Assembly: GCA_029259835.1 (NCBI GenBank)
Contig: JAJDEL010000315.1
Location: 1 to 12,463 of the forward strand
Direction of reading: 5' to 3'
DNA length: 12,463 nucleotides
From: Planctomicrobium sp.
GTDB taxonomy: Bacteria > Planctomycetota > Planctomycetia > Planctomycetales > Planctomycetaceae
The notes beneath the pieces were generated by a model. The model saw nothing but the letters and a program-made list of their open reading frames with translations, ran no database searches and was not told the DNA's origin. Of this stretch, positions 6,958-12,463 are shown in pieces. Both the position numbers and the translations under genes were made by a program. How positions within the stretch are numbered: the stretch's first letter is position 1; every line of letters begins with the position of its first letter.

Positions 6958-7009
6958 ATATTTAACGAAATGAGTCGTTAAATATGACGAGGTTCGCCAA
7001 ATACGGCGA
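6958..7009. promoter_or_regulatory. Activator-binding cluster shared by the glycosylase and globin genes
   Basis: ATATTTAACGA (6958-6968) and TCGTTAAATAT (6975-6985) form a perfect 11-bp dyad with a 6-base spacer. The right half runs into AAATATGACG (6980-6989), and AAATACGGCGA (6999-7009) follows 19 bases on. The last two copy the arrangement in the P460 cluster. The cluster lies at about -129 to -180 from the glycosylase start and -168 to -219 from the globin start, so one enhancer could serve both directions. Confidence 0.7.
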
Positions 7010-7149
7010 GCATCCCGTGATGGTCTCAGTGCCACCGTTTTAACGCTGCGCGGATTAGTCAGTAAATACAGATCGCCCGTCAGTGATTTTCAAGAGCAGA
7101 AAAAGAACACCTCTATTTTCCAGTGCAGGCCAGAGTTCCAATCGCGCGA

Positions 7150-7165
7150 TTGGTACGGCACTTGC
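7150..7165 (+). promoter_or_regulatory. Sigma-54 promoter of the globin gene
   Basis: TTGGTACGGCACTTGC differs from the sigma-54 consensus TTGGCACG-N4-TTGC at one base. GG (7152-7153) and GC (7164-7165) are 10 bases apart. The predicted transcription start is near 7177. This rules out the longer open frame from 7123 as the real protein start and leaves a leader of about 45 bases before the ATG at 7222. Confidence 0.8.
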
Positions 7166-7210
7166 GTTTCCGTTCAGCATACTTGACCACAAACACCGAA
7201 ACCAGAAAAC

Positions 7211-7215
7211 GGAGG
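7211..7215 (+). promoter_or_regulatory. Ribosome-binding site that fixes the globin start
   Basis: GGAGG lies six bases before the ATG at 7222 and is one of the best Shine-Dalgarno sites in the window. It supports the start at 7222 over the in-frame ATG at 7123. Confidence 0.85.
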
Positions 7216-7221
7216 AAGTCG

Positions 7222-7746
7222 ATGACGAATCTCACTCGAAGGACAATGCTTGGAAACTTGCCGGCTGCGGCGATTGGCGTTGCGAGTACGGTCGCACTGA
7301 TGAGTACCAAAGATGCAGAAGGGCAGGAACCGGCAAAGCCCGCAGCCGGGGCGACGCTTTATGAGCGACTTGGCGGCTACGACGCGATCTCAGCCGTTGT
7401 CGAGGACTTCGCGGACAAGCTCCTCGCAGACAAGAAAATCAATCAGTTCTTTCGCGGGATGGGGACGGACACCTGGGACACCTTTAAGCAGAAGAATAAA
7501 AATTTGCTTGCCGCCGCCACAGGCGGTCCAGCCAAGATCATCAGTCGTCCAGCCAAAACCGTCCATGGGGGACTCAAAATCACCCAAGGTGATTTCAACG
7601 TTGTCGCCGGTCACCTCAAAGTAACTTTAGAGAAATTCAAAGTTCCGGAACGCGAAACAAAGGAAGTTTTCGCGATCATCGGATCACTTCAGCCAGACAT
7701 CGTGGAACGAAAAACTGTCAAACTCAGCCGCGATATCGATTGTTAA
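7222..7746 (+). CDS. Group 1 truncated hemoglobin with Tat signal
   Basis: A 174-residue protein. Residues 5-28 (TRRTMLG, then a hydrophobic Ala/Val/Leu stretch) look like a twin-arginine signal, so the folded globin may be exported or membrane-anchored. The globin domain covers about residues 46-160. LYERLGGYDAI (46-56) is the family's opening motif, GGP (101-103) the conserved loop, and H115 in TVHGGLKI the proximal F8 histidine. The B10 position, usually Tyr in the FY pair of this group, is Ala (FAD, A64), which should alter the distal pocket. Group 1 globins bind O2 and NO, and some convert NO to nitrate. The start at 7222 is supported by GGAGG and by the sigma-54 promoter upstream. The gene converges on the activator gene with a 10-base gap. 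Confidence 0.88.
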   Translation: MTNLTRRTMLGNLPAAAIGVASTVALMSTKDAEGQEPAKPAAGATLYERLGGYDAISAVVEDFADKLLADKKINQFFRGMGTDTWDTFKQKNKNLLAAATGGPAKIISRPAKTVHGGLKITQGDFNVVAGHLKVTLEKFKVPERETKEVFAIIGSLQPDIVERKTVKLSRDIDC

Positions 7747-7756
7747 GGAACTCAAA

Positions 7757-9361
7757 CTAATGACGCTCGATCCCCAGTTTACGCATCCGTGCTCGGAGCG
7801 TACTGGGGTTCATGTCCAGAACTTCAGCTGCTCCACCATTGCCGCTGATCTTCCAGTTTGTTTCTTCGAGCGTGCGTGTGATGTGGCGACGTTCGACTTC
7901 TTCCAAAGTTGATTTGACTTGCAGAAGCGGTGCGGTCTCCTTGGCAGCGTCTGCCGTGACTGGAATATCGAGGGGCTCATCGACGTGGAGAACGCTGCCG
8001 CGAGCCAGGATCACTGCTCGCTCGATGACGTTCTGAAGTTCGCGGACATTTCCAGGCCAGTGGTAAGACTGAAACGCTTCGATCACTTCGTGAGGGATCG
8101 AATCAATCGACTTGCCGAATCGCTTTGAAAAACGAGTGACAAAGTCGCGAACCAACAACGGGATATCTTCGCTACGTTGCCGTAGCGGCGGCAGCACTAT
8201 CGGAAAGACGTTCAGCCGATAGAAAAGGTCTTCACGAAACTCCCCATTCTTGGCTGCTTGCTTCAAATCTCGGTTCGTTGCGGCAATCACGCGGGCATTG
8301 ATTCGGATCGTTGCTGAGCCACCAATTCGTTCGAACTCCTGTTCCTGCAAGACTCGCAACAGTTTGACCTGTAACTCCAACGGCAGTTCGCCGATTTCGT
8401 CCAGGAAGATCGTCCCACCATCAGCTAATTCAAAGCGTCCAATTTTCTGTGAAAAAGCGCCCGTGAAAGATCCTTTCTCGTGACCGAACAACTCGCTTTC
8501 GATGAGATCTCTCGGCAGTGCTGCACAGTTGACCTTAACCATTGTCCGGCTTTGACGGTCACTCAAATTGTGGATCGCACGCGCGAGTAATTCTTTGCCT
8601 GTCCCTGATTCACCAAGAATCAACACTGTTGCCGAAGTCACCGCAACCTGCTCGACTTCTCTGAGAACTACGTTAAGCGCTGGGCTGCTACCGATGATAT
8701 CATCGAAGTTGTTTTCAACTTTGATCTCGTCCTGAAGATAGAGATTTTCAGCCTGCAAACGGTTCTTCAGTTCTCCGACTTCTTCTAACGCCGCAGTGAG
8801 TTCCTTCGTTCGGAGCACAACTTGCTCTTCGAGTCTGAGATTGGCTTTCTCCAGTCGCTGCTCCGCTCGTAACCTAAGCATTTCCGTGCGGACACGCGTC
8901 GCGAAGATATGGAACACAGCCAGGTTCCGTGGCTGCTCGGGCATCGGCTGATCGTCCATGACCGCCAGATGACCTAAAACAAGACCGTTTTCGTCACACA
9001 ACGGCACACCTAAATAGCTCACTGCACTGAGGTCTTTCAAAGTCGTATCATCCGGAAATTCATGAGCGACGTGATCTGGGTGGTGACAGATGCTGCCATT
9101 GATGACCTCTTCGCACGGAGTTCCCATTAACTCATATTCAACATTATCGAGCAGTTTGTCGCCTGCCCAGTACGCCAGTGTCCGCACCCGACTTGTCGAA
9201 TCCGCAAATTCCGCCACGAACGCAAACCGCACTCCAAGCGCGCCAGCAAGATGCTCGACGAGTGACTGAAAGAATTCATCGCCCGAAGCCGCTGCCGTTC
9301 CTTTCACGAGACTTCTCAGTAGTTCGTGTTCAGAATCGATTTCGGACACTCGAAAACTCAC
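7757..9361 (-). CDS. Sigma-54-dependent transcriptional activator, GAF-AAA+-Fis
   Basis: A 534-residue enhancer-binding protein. Residues about 12-160 form a GAF sensor domain, and 163-215 a predicted coiled coil. The AAA+ domain starts near 220: Walker A GESGTGKE (250-257), sigma-54 contact loop GSFTGA (297-302, where GAFTGA is usual), Walker [11 protein letters not shown] (317-326) and [12 protein letters not shown] (375-386) with the arginine-finger region. The C-terminal helix-turn-helix (about 492-532) contains [18 protein letters not shown] and looks more like FhlA than NorR. Such proteins bind upstream sites and use ATP to open sigma-54 promoters. Three candidate sigma-54 promoters lie beside it. 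The GAF segment AVSYLGVPL (113-121) aligns with NorR's iron-ligand stretch but has Val and Tyr where NorR has His111 and Cys113, so the signal is open. The start is GTG at 9361; no clear ribosome-binding site. Confidence 0.92.
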   Translation of the reverse strand: MSFRVSEIDSEHELLRSLVKGTAAASGDEFFQSLVEHLAGALGVRFAFVAEFADSTSRVRTLAYWAGDKLLDNVEYELMGTPCEEVINGSICHHPDHVAHEFPDDTTLKDLSAVSYLGVPLCDENGLVLGHLAVMDDQPMPEQPRNLAVFHIFATRVRTEMLRLRAEQRLEKANLRLEEQVVLRTKELTAALEEVGELKNRLQAENLYLQDEIKVENNFDDIIGSSPALNVVLREVEQVAVTSATVLILGESGTGKELLARAIHNLSDRQSRTMVKVNCAALPRDLIESELFGHEKGSFTGAFSQKIGRFELADGGTIFLDEIGELPLELQVKLLRVLQEQEFERIGGSATIRINARVIAATNRDLKQAAKNGEFREDLFYRLNVFPIVLPPLRQRSEDIPLLVRDFVTRFSKRFGKSIDSIPHEVIEAFQSYHWPGNVRELQNVIERAVILARGSVLHVDEPLDIPVTADAAKETAPLLQVKSTLEEVERRHITRTLEETNWKISGNGGAAEVLDMNPSTLRARMRKLGIERH

Positions 9362-9684
9362 GTCAAAATTGATGAGATCGTCTGATTTGCTTCAGCCAAA
9401 ACTTTCCTACAAACACACTGCGAGACCGCGTCTGGGTGAACTTGTCGTTTTCTGCCTCGCAGGGAGGATTCCGTATGGAATCGGACACTCTGACCCGTGG
9501 ACGATCAATGATACTGACTAAGTATTCGAACTGAAAGTATCACGGTGGAGTTCAATGCTGTGTGTGCCTCCTGACCAATGATTCGACGCTTCGGGACGAG
9601 TGACTCATCCCTGAAAAGAGGACTAAGGAATGATGCGGTAAAAAAATCAACACTTAGAAGCTCATTCTTCAGCAAACTCCCTCC
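9362..9684. other. Divergent region between activator gene and tmRNA
   Basis: No gene is seen. The activator's promoter should lie here on the minus strand, but I find no convincing -35/-10 pair, no GG-N10-GC site and no AAATATGRCG site, so self-regulation through the shared motif is not supported. A small perfect hairpin, GATTCC-GTAT-GGAATC, lies at 9467-9482. Confidence 0.4.
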
Positions 9685-9712
9685 TTGACGAATTCGGAAG
9701 GCAGCGTAGGAT
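9685..9712 (+). promoter_or_regulatory. Sigma-70 promoter of the tmRNA gene
   Basis: TTGACG (9685-9690) and TAGGAT (9707-9712) are separated by 16 bases. The predicted start is about 10 bases before the mature tmRNA 5' end at 9730, leaving a short leader for RNase P to remove. Confidence 0.65.
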
Positions 9713-9729
9713 AAGACTGACTAAACCTC

Positions 9730-10083
9730 GGGGGCGATCGGATTCGACTGGTTTACCGCAGGTGTTGGTTGCGTGTCGTGGTTAATCAGCAGGCCACGTA
9801 AAAAGCTGATTAAAACCTTAATTGCAAACAAAAACTTTGCAATGGTTGCCTAAATAGGTGACCCCGGTCAAGAAATCCCCGTCTGAGGAGTTCGAAGACC
9901 GGTCACAAAATCAGACTGGCTTCAAGTCATCGATTGCCACGCTTGAAGTAAGATTCGTTGCAATCTGGCCGCCGGAGGGTTTGTCGTTCGTCCCAAAGGC
10001 AGTGAGAAACAAGCGAGCGAATACACACGTAGAAGCCTCATCTCAGGACTCACAGGACGCGGGTTCAATTCCCGCCGCCTCCA
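9730..10083 (+). ncRNA. ssrA: tmRNA (transfer-messenger RNA)
   Basis: About 354 bases with all main tmRNA parts in order. The 5' end GGGGGCG (9730-9736) pairs with CGCCTCC (10076-10082) as the acceptor stem, including one G-U pair. GGATTCGACTGG at 9740-9751 is the conserved D-like region. A textbook PK1 pseudoknot follows: CGTGG (9777-9781) pairs with CCACG (9794-9798), and TTAATCAGC (9782-9790) with GCTGATTAA (9805-9813). The tag frame begins 10 bases later. The T arm is GCGGG-TTCAATT-CCCGC (10059-10075). A10083 is the discriminator base, and CCA is not encoded, so it must be added after transcription. tmRNA with SmpB frees stalled ribosomes and tags the unfinished protein for breakdown. Confidence 0.97.
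9824..9853 (+). other. tmRNA tag reading frame, ANKNFAMVA
   Basis: The resume codon GCA at 9824 opens a frame of nine codons, ANKNFAMVA, ended by TAA at 9851-9853. It starts 10 bases after PK1. The NFA core fits planctomycete tags as I remember them, such as AEENFALAA, but the end is MVA instead of the usual LAA. Confidence 0.88.
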
Positions 10084-10797
10084 TTTTGTAAAGACTTTCT
10101 TGAAAAAGAGTGAGAGGAATCGGCATGCCACCCGGGAGTATCTGGGGAGTGTGCTGGTGACTCAAACAGTCAAATTGAGTCAGTCTCTGACAACGCACTA
10201 AGTCCCGGTGCACAACATGTTGCCCAAGCTTAGTCATCTCTTCCACCACATATTCGTGAAGCCATCTTTACTCTGATAGATGGCACACTTTCTGTGAAAA
10301 AAACAGAAATTGGACCTCATTAAGCTATTCAGTACTTCTTCTCTTGGCGTGCCAATCGAGCAAAGCCCTTCCCAACAGTTGTGGCTTTTCGCAGTATTCA
10401 CTTTTGCTGGGTCGTCAAGTCGCTATAAGTTGCCCATTCCGGTCAATCTAGTATGACTGTTCAAAGCTCGAACAGGTAAGTCCCCCCACTTATCAGCCAC
10501 TAACCAACCTTGAGCAAAGCCAGGTCGAAGCCTAAGCAAAGAAAAACCCTTGGAATCCCAAGGGTTTTTGAAGCATCAGAAAAGCGTAAGGAAAGGTGCA
10601 ACGGTCTACGGAACCGGAGGGGCTGGCTCAATCAATTCGTTGCCAAGCCCTTGGTGATTCTGTTCGGTATGAAAATGTTCAAGGTGCGACTTCACCGTTT
10701 TTCGGACTGATGCTTTCCTAAGGGGCTTCCAACATCAGCAATGAATTGAACTTCGCGGAGTTTTTTATACTACGCGATTTCGGAAACAACGACAGAG
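10084..10797. other. Non-coding stretch after tmRNA
   Basis: No gene is supported in these 714 bases. Two small perfect hairpins lie side by side: GCCATCT (10261-10267) with AGATGGC (10278-10284), and TTTCTGT (10289-10295) with ACAGAAA (10303-10309). Neither is followed by a T tract. A strong bidirectional terminator at 10542-10569 is listed separately. I found no copy of the tmRNA 3' end that would mark an integrated element. Confidence 0.5.
10542..10569. terminator. Bidirectional intrinsic terminator
   Basis: AAAAACCCTTGG (10542-10553) and CCAAGGGTTTTT (10558-10569) form a perfect 12-bp stem with the loop AATC. The A tract on one side and T tract on the other let it work on both strands. 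It lies between the rightward tmRNA and the leftward DUF1501 gene, which stops at 10798, so it probably ends transcription from both sides. Confidence 0.8.
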
Positions 10798-12180
10798 TCA
10801 ACTGAACAATTCCTGTAGTGGTTTTCCATGGTCGGTGATAGGAATGGGGCGGTCGTCGTCGTAGAGTTCCTTCCCAGAATCGATCCCCAACGTTGCCAGA
10901 ATGGTTGCGTGAAAGTCAGGGATGGAGACTGGATGATCGACAATCTCCGCGCCCAATTCGTCTGTGGCGCCAATCACTTGGCCTGTGCGAAGCCCTCCGC
11001 CAAACAGAGCGCCGCTGAACGCTTTCGACTGGTGCCCCCGTCCGCCTTGCCCGTCGAACTCCGCAGGTCTTCCGAATTCTGTAGCGACAACGACCAATGT
11101 GGTGTCTAACAATCCACGTCTTTCGAGATCCTCGATGAGAACACTGAGTGACTGGTCAAAGTCCTCGATGAGCAAATGCTGATTTTTCTGACCCTGGCGA
11201 TGCGTATCCCATCCCGTACCGTTTTTGAAATTTAGGTCGTACGCGGCCTCTACAAACCGAACCCCCGACTCGACAAGCCTACGAGCCATCAGACAACGCT
11301 GGCCGAACGGGCTTCCATAGCGTAAGCGAGTCTGGTCCGATTCATCTTCCAGGCTGAACACTTTCGCGAAAGGACCATTCATCAATATCCTCGCCCCGTC
11401 AATCGCGGCATCGTATTCCTGCGTCGTCGGTTCCCTAGCAGCTCGTTTTCGGGCCCCGGAGCGTAGGAGATTCAGCAATTCCAGACGCCGCTCCATTCGA
11501 GAAGCGTTCACGTCCGCGGCCGCTCGCAGCCCTGTCGGCCCCGAGGATACATCCGTCAGATACAGATAACCGAATCGGCTGCCCAGAAATCCGGGACCTC
11601 GCGTGAGATTGGGCGTACCCATCACGATATAGGGGGGCACATCATCTCCGCGTGCTCCGCGTTCGTGGGAGATCAACGAGCCAAGTGACGGATAGACAAC
11701 CGTGCCGCTCGTCAGTCGCCCGGTCTTCATAAAATTCGCCGAGTCGGCGTGGTCCACTTTCAAAGGATGATTCAAACTTCGCAGCAGCACTCCCTTGTCA
11801 AGCAGCGGTGCGGTCCGCGAAAGATGTTGGCAGACGCGCGCGTCATGAATCGCCGTTTCAATGGACGAGTAAGCAGAACCTGTCTTATTCGCGGTCGGGT
11901 CGCCGACGGATTTCGGATCGAATGTGTCGATATGGCACATGCCGCCGCCGAGCCACAAAAGGATACAAGCTTCAGCTTTACCACGCGGCGAATTTCCTGG
12001 TTCCGACGCGGTAGCATTCGGGTTTGACGAAAGACCTGAGGCGCCTAGCAGCGCAGCACTCGATACTGTAGTCGTGTGAAATTGACGGCGCGTGATCGCC
12101 CTCTCTTGCATCTGGATGGTGCCCTCTCGAGCTTGAATTGTCGCTCCGTTGTTGCTCATTAAATTTTTTCCGCTCGGCAT
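10798..12180 (-). CDS. DUF1501 domain protein with Tat signal
   Basis: A 460-residue member of the large planctomycete DUF1501 family, which has a sulfatase/alkaline-phosphatase-like fold; its biological role is not established. The twin-arginine signal ITRRQFHTTT is followed by a hydrophobic stretch (VSSAALLGASGL), so export in folded form is expected. Family landmarks include LLWLGGGMCHIDTFDPK near residue 75-90, FMKTGR, FGQRCLMARRLVESGVRFVE, GWDTH, and TLVVVATEFGR followed by GRGHQSKAFSGALFGGG. Met8 or Met24 are possible later starts that would put the Tat motif nearer the N-terminus; none of the three has a strong ribosome-binding site. It follows the DUF1549/DUF1553-type gene by 28 bases, the usual planctomycete pairing. 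By eye, the GC content is higher than in the left part of the window. Confidence 0.9.
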   Translation of the reverse strand: MPSGKNLMSNNGATIQAREGTIQMQERAITRRQFHTTTVSSAALLGASGLSSNPNATASEPGNSPRGKAEACILLWLGGGMCHIDTFDPKSVGDPTANKTGSAYSSIETAIHDARVCQHLSRTAPLLDKGVLLRSLNHPLKVDHADSANFMKTGRLTSGTVVYPSLGSLISHERGARGDDVPPYIVMGTPNLTRGPGFLGSRFGYLYLTDVSSGPTGLRAAADVNASRMERRLELLNLLRSGARKRAAREPTTQEYDAAIDGARILMNGPFAKVFSLEDESDQTRLRYGSPFGQRCLMARRLVESGVRFVEAAYDLNFKNGTGWDTHRQGQKNQHLLIEDFDQSLSVLIEDLERRGLLDTTLVVVATEFGRPAEFDGQGGRGHQSKAFSGALFGGGLRTGQVIGATDELGAEIVDHPVSIPDFHATILATLGIDSGKELYDDDRPIPITDHGKPLQELFS

Positions 12181-12208
12181 TTCAGGAGAGATGAACTACT
12201 CGTCTTAC

Positions 12209-12463
12209 TCATGGAATTACCATAAATTCTGGAGAATTAATCAACGCCCAAAGTACATCCTCAACGTGTTCTCGATACTCCTGCGTCAGCCGCGTCGTCG
12301 GTGGATCGCCCAATGCAACGCGCTCACGTGCAGCGAGCATGAGCAGGGTCTGTTCCGCTTCCAAATGTTTACGCCAATCCGGCTGAAAGTCGCTCAGCGG
12401 CTGCAAAGTCCGCTGTGGCAAATGAGTTTTCCTCGTCTCGAAATTCGGTTTCAGGAAACCGAC
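12209..12463 (-). CDS. C-terminal end of a DUF1549/DUF1553-type protein (cut by window edge)
   Basis: The frame is open from the window edge at 12463 to a stop at 12209, giving 84 residues. The apparent TTG start at 12421 is internal, because the frame continues upstream without a stop. The ending HVEDVLWALINSPEFMVIP, preceded by GDPPTTRLTQEYREH, is the typical tail of large planctomycete proteins with DUF1549 and DUF1553 domains, often with a cytochrome-like PSCyt1 domain in front. These are usually encoded directly before a DUF1501 gene, as here, with 28 bases between them. The domains themselves are outside the window, so the assignment rests on the tail and the neighbour. Confidence 0.7.
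   Translation of the reverse strand, partial: VGFLKPNFETRKTHLPQRTLQPLSDFQPDWRKHLEAEQTLLMLAARERVALGDPPTTRLTQEYREHVEDVLWALINSPEFMVIP

Noticed and set aside
6763..7035. Minus-strand 90-codon frame upstream of the glycosylase
   Set aside because: It overlaps the sigma-54 promoter and part of the enhancer cluster and has no recognisable protein features.
7123..7221. Longer globin start at 7123
   Set aside because: It would begin upstream of the predicted transcription start at 7177, has no ribosome-binding site, and would bury the Tat signal. GGAGG supports 7222.
9362..9684. Self-regulation of the activator through the shared motif
   Set aside because: I found neither an AAATATGRCG site nor a GG-N10-GC promoter upstream of 9361.
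10059..10083. tmRNA 3' end as an integration site of a genomic island
   Set aside because: No direct repeat of this end, integrase or other mobile gene was seen in the window.
9858..10091. Plus-strand 77-codon frame
   Set aside because: It lies wholly in the tmRNA body and has no ribosome-binding site.
9922..10249. Minus-strand open frames across the tmRNA 3' end, with peptides such as AAGIEPAS and ELNPRP
   Set aside because: These are well-known false translations of the antisense of tRNA-like T arms. The DNA is explained by the tmRNA.
10281..10297. TGGCAC followed by CTGT, resembling a sigma-54 promoter
   Set aside because: The -12 position has GT where GC is needed, and no gene follows.
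10510..10710. Plus-strand 66-codon frame rich in Lys and Arg
   Set aside because: It starts with TTG without a ribosome-binding site and runs through the terminator hairpin at 10542-10569.

Overview
The window looks like a chromosomal piece of a planctomycete of moderate GC. The evidence is family content: a DUF1549/DUF1553-type C-terminus followed by a Tat-exported DUF1501 protein, a DUF3179 protein, few genes with strong Shine-Dalgarno sites, several GTG starts, and a dispersed-type palindrome between convergent genes. The species cannot be told from the sequence alone.

Layout. 1-357 (-): N-terminal part of a DUF3179 membrane-anchored protein, cut by the window edge. 717-1943 (+): PlsC-type acyltransferase. 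2059-3237 (-): SAM-dependent methyltransferase with a THUMP-like C-terminus. 3426-3920 (-): unrecognised exported protein with its own terminator. 4602-5243 and 5314-5946 (-): two cytochrome P460 genes in tandem. 6179-6766 (-): uracil-DNA glycosylase family protein. 7222-7746 (+): Tat-signal group 1 truncated hemoglobin. 7757-9361 (-): GAF/AAA+/Fis-type sigma-54 activator. 9730-10083 (+): tmRNA (ssrA). 10798-12180 and 12209-12463 (-): DUF1501 protein and the end of its DUF1549/DUF1553 partner.

The most interesting part is 5314-9361. Three transcription units (the P460 pair, the glycosylase, the globin) each have a -24/-12 (GG-N10-GC) sigma-54 promoter at a sensible distance from the start codon. 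Two upstream clusters share a half-site, AAATATGRCG. The P460 and glycosylase promoters have these clusters at almost the same position (about -127 to -178 and -129 to -180), and the second cluster also serves the divergent globin promoter. A sigma-54 activator gene lies immediately beside them. I infer a small regulon for reactive nitrogen species: periplasmic hydroxylamine/NO chemistry (P460s, exported globin) plus repair of deaminated DNA. The signal is not settled: the activator's GAF domain does not keep the iron ligands known from NorR.

The right-hand part is a well-formed tmRNA with a sigma-70 promoter, a clear PK1 pseudoknot and an unusual tag end (MVA instead of LAA). A 0.7 kb non-coding stretch with a bidirectional terminator follows, then the planctomycete DUF1549/DUF1501 operon. 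No transposase, CRISPR array, tRNA or rRNA gene was seen.
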